The notes under the pieces: generated by a model | What the model saw: only the letters and a program-made list of their open reading frames with translations | What the model was told of the DNA's origin: nothing | Database searches by the model: none | Program-made: the position numbers and the translations under genes | Part shown: piece by piece, positions 12,911 through 24,845 of the stretch | How the letters are laid out: each line of letters opens with the position of its first letter | Numbering within the stretch: position 1 is the first letter of the stretch | Source of the DNA: Branchinecta lynchi | Taxonomy: Eukaryota; Arthropoda; Branchiopoda; Anostraca; Branchinectidae | Length of the DNA: 64,000 nt | Assembly: GCA_023053575.1 (NCBI GenBank) | Contig: JAKZAP010000001.1 | Coordinates: forward strand, 7,890,849-7,954,848 | Direction of reading: 5' to 3'

Positions 12911-12995
12911 CTTAGTAGTTCCAAGTGGATGTGTATATGTTTGTCCGCCCTCGCCTCATTACCAGCCTCCATTATTACAAAGATATGTAATAATG

Positions 12996-13375
12996 CCCCC
13001 CCCCCCCCCCCCCCCCCCCCCCGATGTTGTCCGCCAGTCGGTAAAAAATAATCGAGTCGGCGCGAAGCGTAGCGATTTTTTGACAAAACAGCTGATTTTT
13101 TTCATGAAAACAGTCATTTTTTTAAATCAGTTGATTTTTTATCAAAACAGTCGTTTTTTCTGAAAATCAGTGTCACAAAACTGTCGTTTTTTTCTTGAAA
13201 ACAGTCGTTTTTTCTTGAAAACAGTCGTTTTTTCTTGAAAACGGTCGTTTTTTTCTTGAAAACACTCGTTTTTTTCTTGAAAACAGTCGTTTTTTCCTGC
13301 AAAAACAGTGGGTAAAAATTACCAGCCAGTCGGTAAATACCTTGTCCCCCCAAAAAAATATTTTGGCTAACGCCT
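12996..13375 (+). repeat. Repeat family C (poly-C plus CAGTCGTTTTT units), copy 1
   Basis: It starts with a long C-run, then GTTGTCCGCCAGTCGGTAAA. About ten short units of the form TTGAAAACAGTCGTTTTTTC follow, then GTAAAAATTACCAGCCAGTC, GTAAATACCTTG, CCCCCC and TTTTGGCTAACGCCTC. The outer ends seen in better copies (GGGGCGTCACGACT and AGTAACGCCTC) make short inverted GGCGTYAC termini, so a non-autonomous DNA transposon carrying an internal minisatellite is likely. Confidence 0.75.
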
Positions 13376-14127
13376 CTTTTGCTAAGATATTCTATGACAG
13401 TTCAGCGCTTTAAAACTTAGCTATGCATATAGAAGATTACGCAAGGCTTCGGCTGTTTTTAGCCTCTTTCCATGCCCCTTGCCTTGGATGACAACTAAAC
13501 GATGTGTAGTAATCAGGCTTTCAGATAAGTAGGTGGAACATTACTTACTTTGGTCCTCGTAATCCATGATGCACGGCCTTGTAAACCACTGGTTAATGCA
13601 CTTTAGAATTGTTCGTTTGGCAGTAATGTTAGCCTACCTAGTCCACGCAAACTTCACCGACAATACTAAAACAACATCGGAAGAAAAACTATTAAGAGAT
13701 TATGCTCTTCTAAATCCTTAAAGCCATGGTACTGTCTCATTGAGAGTCCAGCTTCTTACGAAACTTGAAACTGAAAGACCAGGTTCATCCTTCTTCGGAC
13801 AGAAAGAATGAACTGTCATTACTCCATTTTTTCGTAAAATCTTGGTCGCGTGTTTTTTCTGAATAATTAGTACAGTAGGGTCACGCCCCTTGGGTGATTC
13901 GTTCATCGTCAGAATATTGATGATCGTCAACAAAGGAGATGCTCACTGAGATATCAATATCTCGTCTAATAAGTCTCTTGAGCTTAGCTCGACCTACTAT
14001 TGCCAAATAGTACTGTCGCTTTTCCCATTTGAGAGTAAAGCGTGTCCCAACACAAAAGATGGCTTGACCTAGCTATCATGTCAGGTCAGACTCTTGTGTG
14101 ACTGGAAACTAGTGGTGATGAATGCAG
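13376..14127. other. No recognised gene; isolated splice-donor-like site
   Basis: On the minus strand near 13549-13580 a short ATGGATTACGAGGACCAAA is followed by a perfect GTAAGTAATG donor and could be a first coding exon, but nothing links it to another exon. The rest is unremarkable. Confidence 0.25.
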
Positions 14128-14465
14128 GGGCGTCACAGCTGGGGGGAGACGCCCCCCCCCCCAATTCTGTCGCCAGTCGGTAAAAAAGAACCGTGTCGGC
14201 GTCAAAACAGTTGATTGTTTTCATGAAAATAGTCGGTTCTTCTGAAAATTGGTCGATTTTTTCGTCAAAATAGTCGGTTTTTCTGAAAATCAGTGAATTT
14301 TTCTGAAAATCAGTGAATTTTTCTGAAAATCAGTCGATTTTTTTCAAAAATGTCATTTTTATTGTTGAAAACAGTCGTTTTTTCTGTAGAAAAAGTCGGT
14401 AAAAATACCAGCCAGTCGGTAAATGCCTCGCCCCCCCCAAACATTTTGGCTAGTAACGCCTCTGG
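14128..14465 (+). repeat. Repeat family C, copy 2
   Basis: This is a well-preserved copy. It opens AGGGGCGTCACAGCTGGGG, then a C-run, GCCAGTCGGTAAAA, multiple TTTTTCTGAAAATCAGT units and GAAAACAGTCGTTTTTTCTG. It closes CCAGCCAGTCGGTAAATGCC, a C-run, and TTTGGCTAGTAACGCCTC. Confidence 0.8.
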
Positions 14466-15099
14466 TCAGACCCGTAGTCAAATACGGCTGCCCTCTCTTT
14501 CCAATGAAAGACACACCACTCTACTGCAGAAAGGCCAAATCGAATCGCCACCGCAGCTCCTTGCGACAAGAAGATTTCTAGCCTATGTTATTTTGGAAGT
14601 TTGAAATAGCTACCATGTCCACCATCTCTCTTAGTTGAAATATACCATGGACATGGACAGACGATTAAATGTTATGGTCGCGGATTGGAGTTCCCGCTAA
14701 GATCATGAGGAATTCCTTACGAAAAAGCAAGGTAAAAGTTTCGATTTCCAGCTGTAATCGATTTTATAATCTAATTTAGAATGTGCGCATTGAAATAGAA
14801 CTAAGAAAACTTCGGGGCTGGAATAAACAGACCCGCACCATTAGTCAATCGGCCTGAAACTTACCTCGTGATAGATTCACCCAAGAGTCTCCCAACTTTG
14901 AGTTTTTCCAGGGTCGCCATGCCCACTTCGGTTTGCCTTGACTTTACTTTTATACCTTCGAAAACGGCTTCAAATTTACCTCAAATGAGTGATTCAGTTT
15001 AGAGGCTGTGTGTGATAAACATAAACCTGGGATTGGGGTTCAAAAACTATTCACCCCCGGCCACACAGGGCTTACCGAAAAGGCGCTGCCATTTTCTCA
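14466..15099. other. No recognised feature
   Basis: I see no splice-bounded frame, RNA gene or repeat boundary here. Confidence 0.35.
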
Positions 15100-15806
15100 G
15101 TTTTTGGGATCCCAAAACGTAAGTGGAGGGATACCTATGACATCGCAAAAGTTGTCCGTCTGTCCGTCCGTCCGTCCGTCCGTCTGTCCGTCCGTCTGTA
15201 AGCACGATAACTCTCGAAGGGAATGAGATATTTTGATGAAACTTGGTGTGAGGGTTCGTTGGGTCGTCGGACCAGTCAAGTTCGTAGATGGGTTTTGTAG
15301 CTCTACATTTAGGGGTGGGGGAGGGGATTCAAATTAAGGGACAAACAAAATATTTTGAAACAGCTAATGTGATAGTCGATTATGGGGTAAGAAGACATGC
15401 TGAACACGATGGTGAAAACCATTTTGTTATCGGACAAGTAGTTCGCCCGGAATCCGGCCAAAACCGGAAAAACTGTTGGAAGTCAAAGTTTTATTTCTAG
15501 TTGATTAGATAAGCGATTTAGGGGTAAGAAGAGATGCTGAGTCCCTGTGTGACAATGCAGAAGTGGCAGGAAGTTTTCGTCAAAACAGATATGACTTATA
15601 GGGGTAAACACACATGCTGAATCCAAATCTGAACTTGGTTTTCTCAGGTGATTAGATATTTGGCCTTAATCTGTTTCTGAATTTTAATTGTAAAAATGTT
15701 CAAGGAGTCTGGCGAAGACTGGATCTGGCTAAGACAAGACCCAGTTGTCTGGATCAAATCTTAGATTTTTGGGATCCCATCGACACCTTTGGTCTTGTTT
15801 TTCAAT
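15100..15806 (+). repeat. Repeat family A, copy 4
   Basis: It runs from TTTTTGGGATCCCAAAACG through a (CCGT)n/(CTGT) tract at 15157-15200 and GCACGATAACTCTCGAAGGG to GGGATCCCATCGACACCTTTGG. It has fewer internal ~120-bp units than the 1.4-kb copy at 52816-54219. Confidence 0.85.
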
Positions 15807-16495
15807 TCAGGCGGGAAAGCAGTCTTTGCTGGGATACGATTCCGCAACCTCCAGACTACGACCATCTGTCTGCACCATGTTATATGAACAAATAAGTTTC
15901 CATGCAAGAATTAGTGCGGAACCAATTCAGACGTGAAATATTCAAGAAAAAGATCGTTGGAAAAAAAAACGAAAAAAAAACACGATGAACAAAACCAACC
16001 ACTAGCAAGCGAGGTTCGTTTTGCGATAAAAGTTTGAAACGTAAAGCTTTTGTTATCGATACAACTTTTCGACAAAACTGCGACTATACAATAAAGAAAT
16101 AGTCAGAAAAAAGTTTCTAAGGATTCACAGGTTCAGAATAATTACAAAACGCCGGTAATTCACTCGCAGAGTTGAAAGTCGTTGTTTTCGCTGTTGCAAC
16201 TGTCGTTTTACTGTAGGCATTTTCTTTATAACGTTGGTTATGTACTGGGTTGAACTGCCGAAAATAAGGCGTTTTCTTTGTTCGGGTGAACTGCCGTTTC
16301 ATTCGTTGTTCCCTGGTCGTTCCTGAAACGGCGAGCTGATGTGGAAAGTCAGTTCCGACTAGTCCCCGAAACCGCGCCGAAAGTCGGCAGCACGCCGTCG
16401 ACAATAAGCTCAGTGGGCCGCCGCTGGGGTTGGCGGCGGCGGCCCACCGGTAAAAATTATGCCGCCGGATCTATTTAGGTGAAATGTTTCAAGTA
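15807..16495. other. No gene; small GC-rich hairpin at 16411-16446
   Basis: Nothing coding is supported. At 16411-16446 GTGGGCCGCCGC and GCGGCGGCCCAC form a 12-bp perfect stem around a short GC-rich loop, in otherwise AT-rich sequence. Confidence 0.4.
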
Positions 16496-17513
16496 TTTTT
16501 TGGATCCCAAAACGTAAGTGGAGGGATACCTATGACATCGCAAAAGTTGTCCGTCTGTCCGTCCGTCTGTAAGCACGATAACTCTCGAAGGAAATGAGAT
16601 ATTTTGATAAAACTTGGTGTGAGGATTCTTTGGTTCATCAGACGGGTCAAGTTCGTGGATGGGCTTTGTAGCCCTACATTTAAGAGTGGGGGAGGAGGTT
16701 CAAATTAAGGGGCAAACAAAATAATTTGAAACAGCTAATGTGATGGTCGATTATGGGGTAAGTAGACATGCTGAACACGATGATGAAAAGCATTTTCTCG
16801 CCGGACAAATAGTTCTTTCGGAGTCCGGCAAAAACCGGAAAGTTAGTTAAAAGTAAAATTTTTATTGTAAAATTAAAATTAAGTAAAATTAAGATGTTCG
16901 ATTTCAATTCAACTCAATTCAATTTCCTTTATTTAACGGTTTTTGAAAACCATATAAAACAAAACAAAAATTAGACACTCGAAACAAACGGTAAGGGTAA
17001 GAAGACTTGCTGAACACTTGTGTGAAAATCATTTTCTATCCGGACAAGTGGTTCGTCTGGAATCCGGCCAAAACCGGAAAATGTGCTAAAAGTAAAAGTT
17101 TTATTTTTAGTTCACTAGAAATCCGATTTAGGGGTAAGAAGTGATGCTGAATCCGCATATGACAATCATTTTTTACCCGGACATATAGTTCGCCCAGAAT
17201 CCGGATGGAACCCGAAAAATAACTTCTTGCTTTCTTTTTTCATCGGACAAGTAGTTCCGGAATTTAGTCGAAACCTGAAAATTGGCAGAAGTAGTGCAGG
17301 AAGTTTTCGTCAAAATAGATATGAATTGTAGGGTAAACACACATGCTGAACCCATATCTGAACTTGGTTTTCACGGATAATTAGCTATTTGGCCTTAATC
17401 TGTTTCTGAATTTTGATATTAAAAATGTTCAAAGTCTGGCGAAGACTGGACCCAATTGTCTAGATCAAATAATGGATTTTTGGGATCCCATGGAAACCTT
17501 TGGTCTTGTTTCT
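16496..17513 (+). repeat. Repeat family A, copy 5, with a nested insertion
   Basis: It starts TTTTTTGGATCCCAAAACG and ends GGGATCCCATGGAAACCTTTGG. It is interrupted at about 16907-16986 by an unrelated piece, CAATTCAACTCAATTCAATT followed by TTCCTTTATTTAACGG, which looks like the reversed tail of a small retroelement. The family phrase GGTAAGGGTAAGAAGAC resumes after it. Confidence 0.8.
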
Positions 17514-17924
17514 ATTGAGCTTTATCTTTCAAAGACTCGAGGTTGTTCTTCTATTTTTGCGATCAGCATGTAAGCAGAAAGAGTCATCGGTTGTGGCCTG
17601 GTTGTGGCGGCAGTGAAGGACTATTATTTATTACCAAAAATTGTATGTTAGCTCCACACCGCGCAAACGAAGTGACTAATAGCGACCGTACTTCCTGTCG
17701 GTCCGTCCCTCTGTGCAAAGTTTGCTGGTTCAGACTTCAGACAATTGCGGACAAGCTAGGGCGGTGAAACTTGTCATTCTTTGCGGACATTAGCGTCATT
17801 TGAATGAACGTCGGAAAACGTTTTAATTCTCTGGAAATCCCCTCGATTGCTGGACATTCGAAATTCCCTCGAGTACTGGATATTCCCCATTTCACAAATT
17901 TTATTTGTAGTAAAGCAGCATGTA
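17514..17924. other. No recognised feature
   Basis: Nothing that can be supported is present. Confidence 0.35.
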
Positions 17925-18400
17925 GCATATATAGGTTAAAGTTTAAATAAAAAGCTAACTTACTTTGTATCATTCAACTGAATACACTGAATAATTTGGA
18001 TTTTGCCGAGGGATTTTTTTTAATTTTCCACTATCTGCTCCAGTTATGATGTTCAGTACGTTCAGAATATCAGCGGCCGTCCCCACAGCGTAAATTCTAC
18101 TATGACGCGGGAAATTTTAATCTCAACACAAACACGGCTTTTCAGTGGACAGTGTTCAGCTTCGTGAAGACTGCTTAGTCTGAACCAAAAAAAAGTAAGG
18201 AATCTTTTTGGTAAGGAATACAACAGAAATACAAGCGCATAGAGGTACTACGTACGAAAATTCCACTATTTGAAAACCGATTATTCGCGAATAGTGGAAC
18301 AACGAAGTAACGCATTTTCAGCGGGTCTCCAAGCCAATTTAAGTTAATAAGTGATGGGTAACTAAATTGTCCTATCCCAGCACTTTTCAGTTAAAAAGGA
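17925..18400 (+). repeat. Dispersed repeat family E, copy 2
   Basis: It is clearly related to 28655-29120 along its length: GAATACACTGAATAATTTGG, GGGATTTTTTTT, TTTTCCACT, CACGGCTTTTCAGTGG, AAGTAACGCATTTTCAGCGG, GTGATGGGTAACTAAATTG, ending CTTTTCAGTTAAA. It contains ACGAAAATTCCACTATTTG near an inverted ATTCGCGAATAGTGGAA, a small fold-back. Confidence 0.75.
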
Positions 18401-18732
18401 TTGTATGGCACTTGCTTTTAATTGTCCCCTTTTGCCGCTTCGTAACTTGTAGCCTCTGACTCAAGTCCGTACAGCGACCCTCATGTTTCTCCGTCGGTTC
18501 GTCTGTCCCTTTGTCTCTCTTTGCTAGTTTCGGCACTTCAATGCAAGCTAGGACCAGGAAATTTGGCATGCACATAAAGGACCCGACCGATAATCAACCT
18601 TCTTTCCTGGATCCGACCATCCGTGTGGGGGGTGAGCAATCCTTGCTCTTGACCCACGTATATCGCTAACGGTACAAGGCCATGGGTCCTAGATATGTAG
18701 TTACGGGGCTATGACAGAATCCGGCTATCAAA
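18401..18732. other. No recognised feature
   Basis: Nothing that can be supported is present. Confidence 0.35.
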
Positions 18733-19905
18733 TCAAATCAAATCGTTTTAATACTCCACAATAGCATACAGCTAGCCTCGGATTGTCAACATTACAACGG
18801 ATTACAATCATAATACAATAGATTCAAAGATTTGTCGAGTTAAAATGCTTAATAAAATAAGGGACAAGGGAATTCAGGTACCTCTCGGATGATTCCGTCG
18901 GTGGGGGCTTAAGTTTTGAAGACCCAAGGACTTTGTCTGCCCTCTTGTACCGGGTCGGACTCACCCCCCATTTTCGAACTCCGGTAAAATATCCCGATGT
19001 TTTTCTGAGCATAGGCATTTCAAACCAAAATCCATGGTCAACTTATGCCTTCGCTCCTTCAGGGTCGTCAGAGATTTAGTCCTTAGGCCTTCTTCATAAG
19101 ACATAGAAATTCCCAAGGATAATTCGAATAGCCCTTTTCTGGATCACTTCCAACTTATCAGATTGCGATGCTGATAGTCCAGGATGCCAAACTGGACATG
19201 CGTATTCTGCATTAGGTCTGATATAAGTACAATAAATAGACCTCATTATTTTTTTAGGCAGCGCAAACCGGAGGAGAACTGAAAATGAACGAAGAAGTAA
19301 AGAACACTTGTAAATGATCTGGTCATCATGAGAGTGCCATCTTAGGTTATCATCGATCGTAACGCCAAGTATTTTCGCTACGTTCTGTACACAAAGACCA
19401 ACATCTTCAAGGTCTGGCAATTTCCTTTTCAGAAACGACACTCGCATAATACAACTCTTTAGGCGGCTGACAGCTAATTTAACCTCATTAAGGTCATGTG
19501 CTAAAATACTGAATATTTGCGAAATAGATAAATCCACAGAATATGGGTTCAAATTCCTCAAAGCAACACCACTCAATTCGTCAGCGAACTGATAACGGTT
19601 CAAAATTCCAATTAAAACTCGATTAAAAACAATAATAAAAAGAATTGGCCCGAGTTTCGTTCCCTGTGGTGCACCACAAAAAAATTCGAACAAACTCAGA
19701 GATTTTATCTTTTGTGAGCATAACACTTTGTTTCCGGCCCGACAGAAAGCTTGCAATCATCCGGAGAATAAATGTACTGGCCCCCATCTCTTTTGCTTCA
19801 CGAACTGCAACTTTATGATCTAAACGGTCAAAAGCTTTAATTATATCACTCAACAAAATTTCAGCATATGAATCTGGTAACTCAAGATGCTTTAAAATTA
19901 TATCA
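18733..19905 (-). mobile_element. Dead LINE (CR1/L2-like) reverse-transcriptase fragment
   Basis: On the minus strand a reverse transcriptase is readable in two overlapping frames. The upstream frame (to about 19623) has a motif-A-like DIIKAFDRLDH. The frame of 19094-19756 has the motif-B stretch GAPQGTKLGPILF, a degenerate motif C (FADE where active enzymes have (Y/F)ADD), the thumb motif LGVTIDDNLRWHSH and the C-terminal CPVWHPGL..IQKRAIRII typical of CR1/L2-like LINEs. The frame break and damaged catalytic site show it is inactive. The 3' end carries a short tail of GATTT-type repeats (ATCAA on the plus strand, about 18733-18757). The 5' part, including any endonuclease, is absent. Confidence 0.85.
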
Positions 19906-20079
19906 ATCTTTAAAATTGTAAAATTGTATTTAAAATTGTATCACCATGAAATTGTATGGTGGGGGAGTTTGAGGGCGTTCCTGGATGTCTTCTAATTTTT
20001 GACATGTTTAAGTCTCGAACTCGTGATCCGATCAAGAGGAACTTGCCAGCTGGCGAGAGCAAATGTAAAAAATATTCTA

Positions 20080-20392
20080 TTTCTATGGCCGGACAGTAAG
20101 CTACCCTGAGCTAAAATACATGCTACATAACCTTGCAAGTGCTACATGATCTTTCAGCTCTTCCGGTACTCCTGGTCGAAATCCTCCACTGGGTTTCTGT
20201 CCGATAAAGACACTATACATGGTGCATCTGGAGTATTTTGCATCTAAAACTATCAAGTTTCATGAAAACTAAAGTGTCATCTATCCCGAAGAGGTCGTAT
20301 CAGTTTCAACTGCTCTTCAGTCAGGATTTGAAACCAGGACCTCCGACTTTTAAGGACACTGCTCTACCACTGAGGTACAGCGGGCTTTTGAA
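20080..20392 (-). repeat. tRNA-derived SINE (probable)
   Basis: Read on the minus strand, the element opens with a tRNA-like head: CCCGCTGTACCTCAGTGG TAGAGCAGTGTCC has the form of a Pol III A box, and GGTTTCAAATCC about 30 nt downstream resembles a B box with one extra base. The D-arm/anticodon/T-arm order is tRNA-like, but no closed acceptor stem forms, so it is not a functional tRNA. A non-tRNA body follows to about 20080. The 3' end is uncertain. Confidence 0.5.
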
Positions 20393-20434
20393 CACAGCTC
20401 GCAAACCACTATAATAGTCCCGAAGAAGCGGGCC

Positions 20435-20596
20435 TGGAAATTTGCCAAAAATACCTTAAAAATGCTAAACATGAAGCAAACGCCAATAAATATTCTGCGG
20501 CGGCAGAGAGAATTTGGATCTGCGGCGGCGCGCCGAAAAATTTATCGGCATTTGCTCTATTTTTAGCATTTTTAAGGTATTTTTGGCAAATTTCCA
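20435..20596. repeat. MITE-like hairpin with 35-bp perfect inverted arms
   Basis: The left arm (20435-20469, TGGAAATTTGCCAAAAATAC onward) is the exact reverse complement of 20562-20596. The 92-bp centre is GC-rich with GGCGGCGCGCCG. The whole forms a strong hairpin, typical of a small inverted-repeat transposon. Confidence 0.75.
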
Positions 20597-22609
20597 GCAA
20601 ATTTCTCAAATTTTTCCCTAAAAATTGTCAGCGTTGTTATGTTATTATTGTATTATGGCATAAGCCTTCGGTTCAAATGCCATATTGCGACCGTATTGGT
20701 GGTCCCGGGGACTAGTTCCAACCCCTTAGTTCGGTAATCAGGCCTACTTTCGAATTTGAGACTAAATTGTCGCCTTTGGTACCATTCTGAGTCAGTGAGT
20801 TGCTGGAAATCTGGCTTCTTCTTACTGGTATAAGAAAACATCTGCAAAAGAGTTTTCTTGATAATGAGAGTTTGAAGCTGGTTTGAAGGCTTCAAAGTTT
20901 GTAAATAAAGACGGAGTCTTACGTTCCATTGGTCGGCGATGACGCATTTTTGAAATCCGACCAAACTTTTATACAAAGCTGTAGACTGTAGTTATACAAT
21001 TAAGAAAAAGACAGTGAACTATCTTAAACAATTTATAGGCTCAGATTAGTTATCAAGCATGGATAAATAATCACTTTCAAATATTCAATATGACTAAGTC
21101 CAAAACACGCCAGCGATCCTCAGGAAGAACGAGTAAGCGTGTCCGTGCGACTCAAAATCAACGACTCAAATCCTATCTCAATCAATCACCGCGGTCTTTA
21201 GGACCAGCTGTGACAACACTTCTGCCTTTCTTCCGTTAGATACCCGAAGAGGCTGGAGATTTTGCATCGGCAAGGAGAGAGTCATTAAAAATACTTGGGT
21301 ACCGGGTGAACACTTTCTTCCCCTTTGGTCTCCGGGGCTGCTCCGGGGAAAAATACCCGCCGTGTATGATCCTTTCGACAAACAAACCCCAGGGTAAAAA
21401 GTTCGCGATGAAGTCCAAAATACCCGGGGTTTTGCTGCTGTTGTGGGGAAAAATACCCGCGGAGGACGGGTAAATACTCTCCGTGTAAACCTAAGCTTAT
21501 CCGCGTACGCTGTACGTACGTCTTAAAGCCAGGCTTCACCTGCCAGATGCCCAGACCAAAGATCATTATCTTTGGCCCAGACGTCCGGGGCTTCCGCATA
21601 GTCAAGCCAACCCTTCCAGATTTTCCGTTTTCGTCCGGTAAGCTGCAACCTCCCTATTGCGTAAACTGAATGGTCAGGTGGCAAGTGGCAACCCTGCTTA
21701 TGAATTGTCATTGTTTACATTTAAAAGGAGGAGATGACAACAGTTGTGTGAAACACCAAATTGGACATGTTGAAGCCATATCTTTTCCTAGGTAATCTAG
21801 CTTAATGGCTCTCGTAAAGGATGGTGTGGAGTAGCCTCTGATTAGCTAAGCCTCACTCTGCCTGAGGCCCTGAGCCTAACTACTAGTAACTAAATATATT
21901 AGCCTAGTTGTATTTTTTGTCTCTGTTCTGTTTCCTTTTACTGTCTGTTGTTTTCCCTCTATTTCATAGTTTTGTCAAAACCCTGGACATGCTGTTTCTC
22001 ATTTTCCCATTTCGGATGCTGTTCTGTGTTCTGCTGTCTGTTTTGCAAAACACGGAACTTGCTCTCCTAGGCTAGGCTAGGACCTAGCTGGGACCTGACC
22101 TAGCATGTTTTATCACTGTTCAGATAGAAAATTGAAGAGAGATTTGCAGATAGAACAGAAAGAATTGCAGAAGTTCAGAGGATAAAGATAGACTCTAGGC
22201 GAAAGTATGGTCGTCTTGGAATTTACTTTGCAATTTAACAGATTTCATGTCTAAGACATGTTCAGGAACCTAAATTTGCATTTTCGTCAGAGCAGCGAAA
22301 AAACACAAAACACAGGAAACAGAAACACGAAACAAAAAACACTGTTTCTTATCCGAACCAGACAACTGTGAATACAAAAAACGGAACAGGAACATGAGAA
22401 AAAAAATGCAACTATTATGTGTGTGTTGGGGGGGGGGGGGGGGGGAGGGTGTAAGGTAGGACAAAACCTTATGCTGTAAACAGCCTTAATTCTTACAACC
22501 CTAAATTACGGTCTCATTTTAATGAGTGCCAAATTTTATTCAAGACTTGTATAAAATTTAGATGCTTCTCAAGAGTGATAAAGTAGTTCCTCTCTACCAG
22601 TCAACTACG
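20597..22609. other. No recognised gene
   Basis: No exon can be defended. A minus-strand splice-like pair around 20900-20960 is unsupported by any protein signature. Other items are TACCCG-type short repeats near 21340-21480 and a long G-run at about 22429-22446. Confidence 0.35.
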
Positions 22610-22925
22610 AACCCCTGATTTTTGGATACCCTATGCCAAACGTTGGATATGTCTAGCGTTTGGTATACCCTATGCCTAACGCTGGATACACTATGCCAGG
22701 TGCTGGATACTGTAACCCAGTAAAATATTGATGATTTGAGTGAAGCTAAAAAGTCAACCAATCAGAACTCCTTTATGTTATGGTAGGTCAGGGTTAGGTT
22801 ACCAACAGGTATCCAGCGTTTGGCATAGGGCATCCAGCTTTAGGCATAAGCTATGCCAAATGCTAGATATACCCAGCGTTTGGCATAGGGTATCCAAAAA
22901 TCAGGGATTTGTGGTAGACTGCTCT
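22610..22925. repeat. Cluster of TATGCCAAACGCTGGATA-type short repeats
   Basis: The phrase ACCCTATGCCAAACG..GGATA occurs several times in direct orientation (22630-22710) and in inverted orientation (ATCCAGCGTTTGGCATAGGG, 22811-22920), forming a partial fold-back around a 100-bp centre. No genes are present. Confidence 0.7.
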
Positions 22926-23013
22926 CTACTGGCAATCCTACCCTTTCAAAATTTAGATGCTTGTCAAGAGTGATAAGTAGTTCCTCTCTACTGGCAATCC
23001 TACCCTTTCGGAA

Positions 23014-24481
23014 GCAGGCGTACACACATTCTCAGTTTTGGGACATGGTGCCCATACATTGGGGCATGGTGCCCATACATTGGGGCACCATGCTCTGGAG
23101 CATGTACATGGTACCCCTGTGAAATTTGGTTAAACTGAGACTGGTTACATACCCAAATAGGGTTGTCTTCCTGTCCTAGATCACAAGATACCTGATTTTA
23201 CTTTCTATCCAACCTTATTTTCCAATTTTCAAGCACTTCCAAGATACAGTACTGTACGGTACATAGAGTTTTTTGGAGGCCATTTCTTCTAGTGGGTTTA
23301 CTCTATCCTTTTTCAGAAAATTGCTGCTAGGTAGCATGGATGAGGCAAGCTTCTCAATCTGTTCACTGGAGCAAATATTTCCTTTAGATTGTTTGCCTTT
23401 TTATTTAATTTGAGTGATTTTGTTTTTTGACTGTGTTAATGATTGTTATCAAAACCCACTAAACTCAAAAGAAATATAATAAAATTAAACAATCTGACGG
23501 AATTTGGAAGGAAAGGAACTTTTAATTCCAAAGAAAGAAAATTTAAAAGCTTACCTCATCCACTCTACCTAGCGGTGACCAGTCATACACAAATCCTCAA
23601 TTTTTGGGCATGTTGCCCATATGCTGGGGCACTATGCCCTGGAGCATGGGCCCTGTGAAATTTGGTTAAACTGAGACTGGTTACATACCTAAATAGGGTC
23701 TTCTTCCTGTCCTAGATCAAAAGATACCTGATTTTCCTTTCTATCCAACCTCATTTTCGAATTTACAAATTGTTAGAGCTCTTCCAAGATACACAGAGTT
23801 TTTTGGAGGCCACTTCTCTTCTAGTGGGGTTTATCCTATCCTTTTTCAGAAAATTGCTGCTAGGTAGCATGGATGAGGCAAGCTTTTCAATCTGTTCACT
23901 GGAGCAAATATTTCCTTTAGATTGTTTGCCTTTTATTGTATTTATTTTGAGTGATTTTTTTTTTTTAAATAAAAAAAAAATATTTTTTTGTTGTAAAAAT
24001 TGTTATCGAACTCACTAAACTCAAAAGAAATACTATAAAAGGCAAACAATCTAAAGGAATTTGGAAGGAAACAAGATTTAATTCCTAAAGGAAGAAAATT
24101 TAAAAGCTTACTTCATCCACTCTACCTAGTGGTGACTACCTGAGAAGGATAGAGTAACCTAGCTGAGACAACCTGGAAAAGGATTGAGTAACCTAGTGGC
24201 GACTATCTGGAAAAGGATAGACTGAACCCACTAGGAAAGAAGTGTCCTCCTCAAAACTCTCTGTATCTTGGAAGTGCTGTAACATTTTGAAAATTGGAAA
24301 ATGAGGTTGGATAGAAAGCGAAATCAGGTATCTTTTGATCTAGGACAGGCAGAAGACCCTATTTAGGTATGTAGCCAGTCTCAGTTTAACCAAATTTCAC
24401 AGGGGTACCATGCCCATACGTCCAGGCATGCCCAGACGTTGGGGCACCATGCCCAAAAATTGAGGATTTGTGTATGACTGG
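23014..24481. repeat. Composite fold-back: two direct copies and one inverted copy
   Basis: A unit of about 550 bp (GGGGCACCATGC.., GTGAAATTTGGTTAAACTGA, CCTGTCCTAGATCA.., GAAAATTGCTGCTAGGTAGC) occurs twice in direct orientation (about 23014-23560 and 23579-24000). An inverted copy follows (about 24020-24481), ending in the reverse complement of CCAGTCATACACAAATCCTC. The last two make a large palindrome centred in an A/T-rich tract near 23960-24000. Confidence 0.75.
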
Positions 24482-24524
24482 CGGTGACTACCTGAGGAGG
24501 ATAGAGCAACCTAGTGGTGACAAC

Positions 24525-24845
24525 CAGAGGCGTTACTAGCCAAAATGTTTTGGGGGGGACGAGGCATTTACCGACTAGCTGGTAATTTTTACCGACATTT
24601 TCTGCAGAAAAAACGACTGTTTTCAACAACAAAAGTGATATTTTTGAAAAAAATCGACTGATTTTCAGGAAAACTGACTACTTTGATGAAAAAACAACCA
24701 ATTTTCAGAAAAACTGACTGTTTTCATGAACAAAAATCAACTGTTTTGACGAAAAATCGTGGCGCTTCGCGCCGACTCGGTTATTTTTTACCGACAGCAT
24801 TGGAGGGGGACGTCCCGCCCCCTCCCCCCCAGTCGTGACGCCCCT
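24525..24845 (-). repeat. Repeat family C, copy 3 (reverse)
   Basis: This is a complete reversed copy from GAGGCGTTACTAGCCAAAAT to AGTCGTGACGCCCCTGG, with AAAACGACTGTTTTCA units in the middle. It gives the clearest view of the two inverted ends. Confidence 0.85.

Noticed and set aside
12996..13086. Proline/glycine-rich reading frames over C-runs
   Set aside because: They are produced by homopolymer C or G tracts in repeat family C. The same kind of frame appears wherever such tracts occur.
15008..15279. Open frames over the CCGTCCGT tract
   Set aside because: This is simple-sequence coding in family A, open on both strands and not conserved between copies.
20653..20976. 107-residue minus-strand frame as a gene
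   Set aside because: It is not supported by any recognised motif. One internal GTAAGA donor-like site exists but no matching partner exon.
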